A DNA stretch of 47,724 nucleotides from the NCBI GenBank assembly GCA_019187665.1, contig JABARH010000041.1, positions 1 to 47,724 of the forward strand, given 5' to 3'. Numbering within the stretch: the first letter of the stretch is position 1; every line of letters begins with the position of its first letter. This DNA comes from Anaerolineales bacterium. Lineage in GTDB: Bacteria > Chloroflexota > Anaerolineae > Anaerolineales > Villigracilaceae. Shown here one piece after another: positions 23,022 to 31,849 of this stretch. A program made the position numbers and the translations under genes. The notes under the pieces were generated by a model that was given only the letters and a program-made list of their open reading frames with translations, did no database searches and was not told the origin of the DNA.

Positions 23022-24734
23022 ATGACCGAAATAACCGTTGGAGAACTGTTGGCAAAGTGTTTGCAAGCCGAGGGCATCGAGATGATGTTCGGCATCATTG
23101 ACGGGGCGCACATCCCGTTCACGGCTCACGCGGCGCGCTATGGCATCCGTCACATCAACTGCCGACACGAAGAAGGCGCGGTGCATTTGGCGGAGGGCTA
23201 CACGCGCACGAACGGCAAGGCGAGCGTGGTCATCGGCTCGCCTGGACCTGGCGCGGCGAATATGCTGGCGGGCGTCTCCAGCGCGTTTGCGGAGGGACAT
23301 CCTATCATCGCGATTGCCTGCACGCGCAGGCGCCTCACCACCGACCCTGAGCGGGGCGGCGCGTGGCAGGCGACCGACCTCGTCGAGATGGCGAAACCGA
23401 TCGCCAAGTACAGCGCGTTGATCCGTCAGCCTGAGCGACTGCCTGAGATGGTGCGCGCCGCTTTCCGCGCCGCGCTCACGGGCAGACCTGGTCCCGCCTT
23501 CCTCGCCATCCCCGATGAATTGATGAACGTGAAAATTGACGCGGAGAAAGTCCCTGTCTATCCGTCTGCGCAATATCGCAAAGTGGACATGGGCGCGGGC
23601 GACCCAGAGTGGATCGAGCAGGCGGCTGAGTTGCTGGCGAATTCCAAGAAGCCGTATCTGCACGCGGGCAAGGGCGTGTTGTGGGCGGAGGCTTCCGCTG
23701 AATTTTTGGAGTTGGGCAATTATCTCGCGGCGGGCATGGGTTCGAGCATGGGCGCGCGCGGCGCGATCCCCGAAGATCACCCGCATTATTTTTTCCTCTT
23801 CGATATGCAAGCCACGTCGCTGGCGCGCAACGAAGCGGATGTTGTCCTTGTGGTCGGTTCGCGGCTGGGCGAGTATGACGGTTGGGGGTCGCCTCCAGCG
23901 TGGGGCATGCCCGAGAAACAGAAAACAATTCAAATTGATTCCGATCCGCTTTCCATCGGGTTGAATCGCCCTGTGGATGTGGGCATCGTCGCCGACGCGA
24001 AATCGGCGCTGAAGGCGATCCTCTCCAAAGTGAAGGCGAAGACCGCCGCCCGCAGTGACATGCCCGACCTGGCGCGGTATCGCGCGTTGACGCAGGAAAC
24101 GATGACGAACGGGATGCAGTTTTTGATGGCGCAACCCGCGCGCGGACTCAACCCTGGGCAGATGGTGTTCAATGCGCGCAGTTTTTTCCCGCGCAACGCG
24201 GTGACGGTGTTGGACGGCGGCAACACTACGTTGTGGGGCGTGGCGTTCAATCAGATTTATGAGCCGCGCAGTTTTTTGTATTCGGTGAAGATGGGCTTTC
24301 TCGGCACGGGCATTCCGTTTGCGATCGGCGCGAAACTTGCCGCGCCCGAACGCCCCGTCTATTGCATCACGGGCGACGGCGCGGCGGGCTTCAACATCAT
24401 GGAGATGGAAACCGCCGTCCGCGAGAACGCGCCGATCATCGTGCTGGTGGCGGTGGACGACGGCTGGGGCATGGAGCGCTCGGCGCATAACTTCGGCGGC
24501 ATTCCAGCGGAACAGCAACAGGGCGTCAATCTTTCGGGCGAGACGCGCTACGATTTGATCGCGCAGGGGCTGGGATGCTACGCCGAAAAAGTGGATGCGG
24601 TGGGGGATTTGCCCGCCGCTCTCCAACGGGCGGTTGATTCGGGCAAACCAGCCTTGCTCCATGTGACGGTTGATCCCGCCATCAACGCCGACCCGCCAGG
24701 CTATAAGCAGTTCAGGTACGTGCGGACGTTGTAG
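23022..24734 (+). CDS. Thiamine diphosphate-dependent enzyme (acetolactate synthase/oxalyl-CoA decarboxylase-like)
   Basis: 570 residues with three ThDP domains. The N-terminal Pyr domain has the catalytic glutamate in CRHEEGAVHLAEGYTR and SPGPGAANMLAG. The central domain follows at about 195-330. The C-terminal PP domain has GDGAAGFNIMEMETAV. Where the metal motif usually ends in NN, this protein has VAVDDGWG. The reaction is therefore uncertain: it could be a 2-oxoacid or acyl-CoA carboligase/lyase. AAAAAGGAG precedes the ATG. The whole 5' region is made of the tandem hairpin array. Confidence 0.87.
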   Translation: MTEITVGELLAKCLQAEGIEMMFGIIDGAHIPFTAHAARYGIRHINCRHEEGAVHLAEGYTRTNGKASVVIGSPGPGAANMLAGVSSAFAEGHPIIAIACTRRRLTTDPERGGAWQATDLVEMAKPIAKYSALIRQPERLPEMVRAAFRAALTGRPGPAFLAIPDELMNVKIDAEKVPVYPSAQYRKVDMGAGDPEWIEQAAELLANSKKPYLHAGKGVLWAEASAEFLELGNYLAAGMGSSMGARGAIPEDHPHYFFLFDMQATSLARNEADVVLVVGSRLGEYDGWGSPPAWGMPEKQKTIQIDSDPLSIGLNRPVDVGIVADAKSALKAILSKVKAKTAARSDMPDLARYRALTQETMTNGMQFLMAQPARGLNPGQMVFNARSFFPRNAVTVLDGGNTTLWGVAFNQIYEPRSFLYSVKMGFLGTGIPFAIGAKLAAPERPVYCITGDGAAGFNIMEMETAVRENAPIIVLVAVDDGWGMERSAHNFGGIPAEQQQGVNLSGETRYDLIAQGLGCYAEKVDAVGDLPAALQRAVDSGKPALLHVTVDPAINADPPGYKQFRYVRTL

Positions 24735-24740
24735 AACTGG

Positions 24741-24867
24741 TAAGCGGACTCTGTCACGGATTCACGGAACGAAAAAGCGGACTGTGGTGAACGGACTCTG
24801 TCACGGATTCACGGAATGAAAAAAACGGACTGTGGTAAGCGGACTCTGTCACGGATTCACGGAATGA
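24741..24867. repeat. ~49-bp direct repeat, three copies
   Basis: Units with GCGGACTCTGTCACGGATTC plus ACGGAA-GAAAAA at about 24741, 24788 and 24837. Related sequence (GGACTTTGTCACGGAATCAC) recurs at 47339 and 47471, so this is a dispersed repeat family. Confidence 0.85.
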
Positions 24868-24905
24868 AAAAGCGGAGGTTGGGCGATTGCCCAATCTCCG
24901 CTTTT
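24868..24905. terminator. Bidirectional terminator between the ThDP gene and the mutase gene
   Basis: AAAAGCGGAGGTTGGGC-gatt-GCCCAATCTCCGCTTTT, a 17-bp stem with one mismatch, with A/T runs on both sides. Confidence 0.85.
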
Positions 24906-24906
24906 A

Positions 24907-24984
24907 CCTGAAACCTGAAACCTGAAACCTGAAACCTGAAACCTGAAACCTGAAACCTGAAACCTGAAACCTGAAACCTGAAAC

Positions 24985-24986
<2 letters not shown>
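24907..24986. repeat. Heptanucleotide microsatellite (CCTGAAA), about 11 copies
   Basis: An uninterrupted run of the 7-mer CCTGAAA that directly abuts the stop codon of the minus-strand mutase gene (24985-24987). The run is not a multiple of three, so loss of the stop codon would add residues of a repeated Arg-Phe-Gln-Val type peptide. Confidence 0.95.
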
Positions 24987-26694
<1,708 letters not shown>

Positions 26695-26704
26695 GTTGAA
26701 ATCC

Positions 26705-26790
26705 TTTTCGAACCGCGAAGCACGCGAAGCGCGCGAAGATTTTTGAATTACCCTCGCGTTCTTAGCGGTCTTCGCGGTAAATGTCTTTTC
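26705..26790. repeat. CGCGAAG-type dispersed repeat upstream of the mutase
   Basis: AACCGCGAAGCACGCGAAGC ... TTCTTAGCGGTCTTCGCGGT, an imperfect palindrome in the 5' region of the mutase gene. Fragments of the same family occur at about 39490-39520 and 40613-40645. Confidence 0.6.
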
Positions 26791-26840
26791 CAAGTATACA
26801 GCCTCCCTTCCCGCTTTGGAATTGGGTAAAAACAGGTAAA

Positions 26841-26868
26841 TTTCAAGACGAAAATCACATGCTAAAAT
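26841..26868 (+). promoter_or_regulatory. Putative promoter of the zinc-ribbon membrane protein gene
   Basis: TTTCAA (26841), 16-base spacer, extended -10 TGCTAAAAT (TAAAAT at 26863-26868). It may start the transcript of the Cys-Ala-tail/radical SAM cluster. Confidence 0.45.
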
Positions 26869-26924
26869 AGAGACGAAACAGTTCAACTTCCGTAGATCGT
26901 TACATCGTCACTGGAGGTATCGTC

Positions 26925-27326
26925 ATGGCCGGTAAAACGTTGTTATACGTTGGCGCGGGGATTCTCTTTTTGATCGGACTCTGCCTGCTGGGATACGGGC
27001 TGCTGAGCATCGTCGGCTCCACCTCCGGGCAGGGAAGCGCGTCGTGGATGGGATATGGGGTCGGGTTCAGCGTTGCAGGCGCGCTTTTCCTCGCGGTCGG
27101 CGCGGGGCTGGTCTACGCCGCGGCGCGCGCGGGCAAGACCGAGGTGGTGCAACAAGTGACCATGAAAGTGGACCTGCCCGGCCAGACCAGGATCGAGGAA
27201 GTCAAGTGCCGCTCGTGCGGGGGGACGTTAACCGCCAAAGACATCACGCTCGCCAACGGCGCGCCGATGGTGAATTGTCCGTATTGCCATACTGTCTATC
27301 AACTGACCGAAGAACCGAAGTGGTAA
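26925..27326 (+). CDS. Two-TM protein with C-terminal zinc ribbon
   Basis: 133 residues. Two membrane helices (LYVGAGILFLIGLCLLGYG and VGFSVAGALFLAVGAGLVYAA), then a cytoplasmic segment and a four-cysteine zinc-ribbon motif CRSCGG...CPYCHT. GGAGG lies before the start. No named family. It is the first gene in front of the Cys-Ala-tailed membrane protein, with an inverted repeat between them (27330-27375), and may belong to the same unit. Confidence 0.75.
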   Translation: MAGKTLLYVGAGILFLIGLCLLGYGLLSIVGSTSGQGSASWMGYGVGFSVAGALFLAVGAGLVYAAARAGKTEVVQQVTMKVDLPGQTRIEEVKCRSCGGTLTAKDITLANGAPMVNCPYCHTVYQLTEEPKW

Positions 27327-27329
27327 ATC

Positions 27330-27375
27330 GTTTCAAGTTTCAGGTGCCAGGTTTCAGGCGCTTGAAACTTGAAAC
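27330..27375 (+). repeat. Hairpin between the zinc-ribbon and Cys-Ala-tail genes
   Basis: GTTTCAAGTTTCA (27330-27342) and TGAAACTTGAAAC (27363-27375), a perfect 13-bp stem whose loop holds GTGCCAGGTTTCAGG, which is made of the heptamer TTTCAGG. It may attenuate transcription between the two genes. Confidence 0.7.
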
Positions 27376-27390
27376 GCCAAGGAGTAATTT

Positions 27391-29055
27391 ATGAAACACC
27401 GGCTCCTCACAATCATCTTGCTTGTTGTACTTTCCCTTGCGCTATTTACGCCCGTTCAGGCGCAGGGAAATTATTACTTTGCGGTCGAGCGTCTCGTCGT
27501 GCATGCCTATTGGAACGGCGACGGTACACTCAGCCTCGATTACACCTGGGTCTTTGTCAACCAGCCCGGCTCGCACGTGATTGACTTTGTGGACGTGGGC
27601 ATGCCCAACTACAACTTCGATCCTTCGCAGATCCGCGCGAAGTTGGACGGAACCCCGCTCGATGTATCCGCTTCAGACTACGAAGGAAGCGGGTCGGGTT
27701 TTGCGATCGTGTTGCGCGGGCAAAGCATCCAGCCGGGGCAGAAGGGGACCGTCCACGTGTATGTTCCAAATATCAGCGGCGTTTTGTACAACGATACCAG
27801 CGGCGACGAGTATGCCTCGGCCGTGTTCGCGCCGACGTATTTTGGATCGCAGTATGTGAAGGGCGCCACCGATTACAGCGTAACCTTCCACCTGCCGCCC
27901 GGCGTTCAGCCTGAGGAACCGCGCTGGCATGCCGCGCCCTCCGGTTTCCCGTCTGAACCGCAGACCGGCTTCGATGAGTTGGGCAGCGTCACGTACACCT
28001 GGTATAACCCGGCCGGCGACGTGTCCAATTATTACGAATTCGGCGCGTCGTTCCCAAAAACGTATGTCCCGGCCGAGGCGATCTATATCCCGCCGCCTGA
28101 ACCGCTTTTCAGAATTGATCCCGACATGATCTTCGGCTTGGTTTGTTTCGGCTTTTTCGGGTTCATGTTCCTGGGCATTCCCATACTCACCAGCATCGGC
28201 GCGCAGCGCCGAAAATTACAATATCTTCCGCCGAAAGTCTCCATTCAGGGACACGGCATCAAGCGCGGCCTGACTGCCGTCGAAGCCTCCATTCTCATGC
28301 AGCAACCGCTCGATAAAGTGATGACGATGATCCTCTTCGGCGCGTTGAAGAAGAATGCCGCCGAGGTGGTCACGCGCAGCCCTCTTAAATTAAAATTTGC
28401 GCCCGAGCCTCCCGCCGAATTGCATCAATACGAAAAAGACTTTCTCAAAGCATTTACCGAAGAAAAACCTGCAGGTCAGCGTAAACAGCTGCAAGAGATG
28501 ACTGTCGGACTCGTGCGCAGTGTGTCCGATAAGATGAAAGGTTTCAGCCGCCAGGAAACAATAGACTATTACAAGTCCATCATGGAACGCGCCTGGAAGC
28601 AGGTGGAGGAAGCGGACACGCCCGAAGTGCAAAGCGCGAAATTCGATGAGAACCTCGAATGGACCATGCTCGACCGCGACTACGATGATCGCACCCGCCG
28701 CACCTTCCGCGGCCCGGTCTATGCGCCCACGTGGTGGGGACGTTATGACCCGGCGTATCGTCCAGTCAGCGGCAGCGGCGGCGCGCAGACGGTCACTCCA
28801 ACGGTGAGCGGGTCTGGCAGCCGCGCCCTGCCCGGCGCAGACTTTGCCGCCTCGGTCGTGGGTGGCGTGCAGAATTTCTCCAGCAAGGTGATCGGCAACG
28901 TCAATACCTTCACCGAGAAGATCACCGGCGTGACCAATCCTCCTCCCAAACCAACAACGAGTTCATATCGAGGCGGCGGTGGCGGTGGACGCTCCTGCGC
29001 CTGCGCGTGTGCTTGTGCCGGTTGTGCGTGTGCGTGTGCGGGGGGAGGAAGATAG
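27391..29055 (+). CDS. DUF2207-like membrane protein with C-terminal Cys-Ala tail (candidate radical SAM substrate)
   Basis: 554 residues. Residues 1-25 are a signal peptide ending VQAQG; about 26-235 is an exported beta-rich domain; about 246-270 is a membrane helix (FGLVCFGFFGFMFLGIPILTS), so the rest is cytoplasmic. A helical domain follows (about 275-425), then a Ser/Gly/Pro-rich linker and the tail: six glycines, Arg-Ser, then CACACACAGCACACA and GGGR. Seven cysteines alternate with Ala/Gly at residues 536-549. Two radical SAM-type genes lie directly downstream. I recall membrane families with low-complexity Cys/Gly tails near radical SAM genes (TIGR04222-like), but this match is unverified. 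The likely idea is that the tail is modified. Confidence 0.8.
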   Translation: MKHRLLTIILLVVLSLALFTPVQAQGNYYFAVERLVVHAYWNGDGTLSLDYTWVFVNQPGSHVIDFVDVGMPNYNFDPSQIRAKLDGTPLDVSASDYEGSGSGFAIVLRGQSIQPGQKGTVHVYVPNISGVLYNDTSGDEYASAVFAPTYFGSQYVKGATDYSVTFHLPPGVQPEEPRWHAAPSGFPSEPQTGFDELGSVTYTWYNPAGDVSNYYEFGASFPKTYVPAEAIYIPPPEPLFRIDPDMIFGLVCFGFFGFMFLGIPILTSIGAQRRKLQYLPPKVSIQGHGIKRGLTAVEASILMQQPLDKVMTMILFGALKKNAAEVVTRSPLKLKFAPEPPAELHQYEKDFLKAFTEEKPAGQRKQLQEMTVGLVRSVSDKMKGFSRQETIDYYKSIMERAWKQVEEADTPEVQSAKFDENLEWTMLDRDYDDRTRRTFRGPVYAPTWWGRYDPAYRPVSGSGGAQTVTPTVSGSGSRALPGADFAASVVGGVQNFSSKVIGNVNTFTEKITGVTNPPPKPTTSSYRGGGGGGRSCACACACAGCACACAGGGR

Positions 29056-29090
29056 TGATCAGTGATCAGTGATCAGTTATCAGTGATCAG
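29055..29090. repeat. Heptanucleotide repeat (AGTGATC), five copies
   Basis: GTGATCAGTGATCAGTGATC and so on with one variant unit (AGTTATC). It starts right at the end of the Cys-Ala-tail gene. Each unit overlaps a TGATCA palindrome. Sequence 29091-29195 then holds further fragments of CGAGCTTGTCGAA-type dispersed repeats. Confidence 0.9.
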
Positions 29091-29201
29091 TCGGTGCTCG
29101 AGCGTTGCATCGAGCTTGTCGAAATGTAGCCCCGTGTTGTTCGGGGCGTACACCTGCACCCACCGCAGGCGCGGTGTCGAGACCACAATTACAGGTGAAC
29201 C

Positions 29202-30566
29202 ATGAGTATCTTTACTGATTTGTTCAATCGCAAAACGAATACTCGTGCTGAGCATCGTCGAAGCATCGAATATCCAAAATCGGGTCTCTATCATTACAAG
29301 TTCGAGACCGAAGAGGAGAAGACCCGCGCCCACCTGCGTATCGAAGAGGATGGGCACGCGACTCTCATCGTCAATGCCAACCGGGTGATGCACCTCAATC
29401 CGACCGCGGCCTTGATGGCGTACTACGTGATGGAGCAGGTTCCCGAAGGCGATGCGATTCGATCCATGACGAAGCAATACCGCGTGAGCGCCTCGCAGGC
29501 CCGCGCCGATTATTCCGATTTCAAATTTCAGATCTCGGAATTGCTCCGTCCCGAGGGCGCTTGTCCGGTCCATGAATTGGAATTTGACACAACCATGCCG
29601 TTCAGCGAACGCCCGTCCGCGCCGTATCGCATGGACCTGGCGCTGACCTATCGCTGCAACAACGACTGCGCCCACTGCTATAACGCCCGCGCGCGCAACT
29701 TTCCTGAACTTAGCACAGAGCGGTGGCTCGCGATCATAGACAAATGCTTCGCCCTCGGCGTGCCGCACATTGTCTTCACCGGCGGTGAAGCGACCCTGCG
29801 CGACGACCTGCCCGAACTGATCCGCTACGCCGAATCGAAGGGACAGATCACCGGCCTCAATACCAATGCCCGCCGCATGATGGACGAACGTTTTGTGCAA
29901 CAACTTGTGGATGCCGGTCTCGACCACGTGCAGATCACGGTCGAATCGCACGATGAGGAAACCCACGACCAGATGATGCGCTTGAAAGGCGCGTTCAAGC
30001 AGACCATTCAAGGCCTTAAGAATGTGCTGTCCACGAATCTCTATGTGATGACCAACACCACCATGCTGCGTACGAATGTTCACACGATTCCCGACACGCT
30101 CGATTTTCTCGCCGACCTCGGCGTGCCGACCATCGGACTGAACGCCCTCATCTACTCCGGTCACGGCCTCACCGTGGGGACGGGCCTGCGCGAAAGCGAG
30201 CTGCAACCCATCCTCGACATGGCCGTGCAGAAAACCTCCGAGCGCGGACAACGCCTCATCTGGTACACGCCCACACAATATTGCGAGTTCGATCCGACCG
30301 CGAGCAATCTCGGCGTCAAGGGCTGCACCGCCGCGCTGTACAGCATGTGCATCGAGTCGAACGGCGACGTTCTGCCGTGTCAGTCCTACTATCACTCCCT
30401 CGGAAACTTCCTGTCCGACTCGTGGGACTCGATCTGGAATCATAAACTGTCCACGCAGTTGCGCGAACGCCAGGGACTTCCCGCCAAATGCGAGGGTTGT
30501 CCTGTGGCTGTGGAATGCGGCGGAGGCTGTCCGCTCAAGTTCGAGTCGAGTCTGATTCAAATTTAA
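29202..30566 (+). CDS. Radical SAM/SPASM enzyme with N-terminal PqqD-like domain
   Basis: 454 residues. Residues about 30-115 look like a PqqD/RiPP recognition domain (HLRIEEDGHATLIVNANRV, HLNPTAALMAYYVME). The radical SAM core begins at about 145 with LALTYRCNNDCAHCYN: C152, C156 and C159 bind the 4Fe-4S cluster and SAM, and FTGGEATLRDDLPEL follows. The C-terminal SPASM region has GCTAALYSMC, GDVLPC and CEGCPVAVECGGGCPL for auxiliary clusters. Such enzymes modify peptides (thioether or carbon crosslinks). The start has AGGTGA upstream. A repeat-derived segment (29236-29275) extends the N-terminus. The obvious candidate substrate is the Cys-Ala tail encoded upstream. Confidence 0.92.
   Translation: MSIFTDLFNRKTNTRAEHRRSIEYPKSGLYHYKFETEEEKTRAHLRIEEDGHATLIVNANRVMHLNPTAALMAYYVMEQVPEGDAIRSMTKQYRVSASQARADYSDFKFQISELLRPEGACPVHELEFDTTMPFSERPSAPYRMDLALTYRCNNDCAHCYNARARNFPELSTERWLAIIDKCFALGVPHIVFTGGEATLRDDLPELIRYAESKGQITGLNTNARRMMDERFVQQLVDAGLDHVQITVESHDEETHDQMMRLKGAFKQTIQGLKNVLSTNLYVMTNTTMLRTNVHTIPDTLDFLADLGVPTIGLNALIYSGHGLTVGTGLRESELQPILDMAVQKTSERGQRLIWYTPTQYCEFDPTASNLGVKGCTAALYSMCIESNGDVLPCQSYYHSLGNFLSDSWDSIWNHKLSTQLRERQGLPAKCEGCPVAVECGGGCPLKFESSLIQI
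29236..29275 (+). repeat. Dispersed-repeat fragment inside the radical SAM gene
   Basis: CGAATACTCGTGCTGAGCAT...CGTCGAAGCATCGAATATCC, the same type as intergenic CGAGCTTGTCGAA repeats seen just upstream (29096-29132). It encodes NTRAEHRRSIEYP, which the paralogue at 31850 lacks. Confidence 0.6.
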
Positions 30567-30567
30567 G

Positions 30568-30714
30568 AACTCACCTTACGCAGTTTGGCTTGAAAGCACG
30601 CAATCTCCCTCACCCTGCCCTCTCCTTCGGAGTGCTTCGCGATCTCCCGTAGGGAGAGGGAACTCCCTTCCCTCTCAAGGGAAGGGCTGGGGATGAGGGC
30701 GCGTAAGGTGAGTT
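30568..30714. repeat. 147-bp repeat element with 14-bp inverted ends
   Basis: AACTCACCTTACGC (30568-30581) and GCGTAAGGTGAGTT (30701-30714) are perfect inverted ends. The interior holds nested CCCTCTCC/GGGAGAGGG and CTTCCCTCTCAAGGGAAGG hairpins. A related CCCTCTCCCTTTGGGAGAGG segment lies at 31804-31827, on the other side of the next gene. Confidence 0.85.
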
Positions 30715-30780
30715 AAGGTACACACATCGCGCCGATCCGTTTTCGGATGACGAGAAAGATCACGTAATCACAACGCCAGT

Positions 30781-31794
30781 ATGGAACTCTGCTACCTCCT
30801 CGCTTTTCCCGACCCCTCCGACGATGTGCCGACTGCCGCGGAGAAAATTAAAGGTTTAAAGGACGCGCCCTACTTCGAACCGATCGATATTGAACTGGTC
30901 ACCCTCGGCGAAGAGACTGTGATCATCGAAGGTTACGCCGTCCGCGTCACCCGTCAGCGCTATGACGGACGCGTGCAAATGGTGGAATGCCGCTTCGACT
31001 TGAAAGACCCGTTCGCTCCCTCCGTCCTGCAGGAGCGCGGACGGATTCAAGCCGCGTTGCAAAGCCGCTGTATCCCGCTCGAACATCGCCAGAACGGATT
31101 GTTCGAGGAGTATTCCATTTTATTGGTCAAGCAATCCAAGCCCTCACCTGACCAGTGGATCGAAAAGAACGCATTGAACCTTGCCAATTTCATCCGTTCC
31201 CAGCGCGATGTCTTCGACAAAAGCGAGACCGAAGACATCCTGCTCTCGCGCGTGCGCTATTCCAAAAATGATCTCACGCTCGTGGATTGGGAGGGCGCGG
31301 TTGTCATCTCGCCCGAAGATGATTTTCAATCTGACATTGTGCTGCTCAAAATTGGCACATACCAACTCCTGCGCTATCGTATGTTGGATCAGTCTGTGGA
31401 AGCCATGCTCGACCGCATCCGCGATGAGTTCCTCGAGAACAAACGCCGTCCGCTGCGGCCCGGGCCCACGCGCAGCAAGATCCGCCAGATCATTCAGCAC
31501 CGCCTCGAGGTGATGCTCGACTTCGAACGCATCGAACAAAGCCTCCTGCTCATCGGCGACTGGTACACCGCCAAACTCTACGAGGCCATCCGCGATGAGT
31601 TCTACCTCGAAGACTGGAAGTCCTCTGTCCGCGACAAACTCGACAACGTGCAAGACATCATCGGCACCATTCAGGAAAATTTCTCGCTCACCTGGTCCGG
31701 CCTGATAGAACGCGTCGAACTCGCAGGCTGGATCATCCTGCTCATCGGTTATTTCATTTTGTTCTTCCTCGAGGATCTCGCCATTTTCAAATAA
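30781..31794 (+). CDS. Hypothetical protein with C-terminal membrane anchor
   Basis: 337 residues, no family firmly recognised. Most of it is soluble and helical; near the C-terminus there is FERIEQSLLLIGDWYTAKLY, a helical coiled stretch (YLEDWKSSVRDKLDNVQDII) and a final membrane helix (LAGWIILLIGYFILFFLE). The layout resembles RMD1/DUF155 proteins, but the sequence motifs do not convince. It is flanked by two CCCTCTCC-type repeats and sits between the two radical SAM-type genes, so a role with them at the membrane is possible. Confidence 0.72.
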   Translation: MELCYLLAFPDPSDDVPTAAEKIKGLKDAPYFEPIDIELVTLGEETVIIEGYAVRVTRQRYDGRVQMVECRFDLKDPFAPSVLQERGRIQAALQSRCIPLEHRQNGLFEEYSILLVKQSKPSPDQWIEKNALNLANFIRSQRDVFDKSETEDILLSRVRYSKNDLTLVDWEGAVVISPEDDFQSDIVLLKIGTYQLLRYRMLDQSVEAMLDRIRDEFLENKRRPLRPGPTRSKIRQIIQHRLEVMLDFERIEQSLLLIGDWYTAKLYEAIRDEFYLEDWKSSVRDKLDNVQDIIGTIQENFSLTWSGLIERVELAGWIILLIGYFILFFLEDLAIFK

Positions 31795-31849
31795 CCCTCA
31801 TGTCCCCTCTCCCTTTGGGAGAGGGGTAGGGTGAGGGCAAGGAGCCGCC

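Noticed and set aside
22992..24662. Long open frame on the minus strand opposite the thiamine enzyme (556 codons)
   Set aside because: Composition is Arg/His-rich with no family features. The plus strand carries an evident enzyme with its own ribosome site; the minus frame is a GC-skew shadow.
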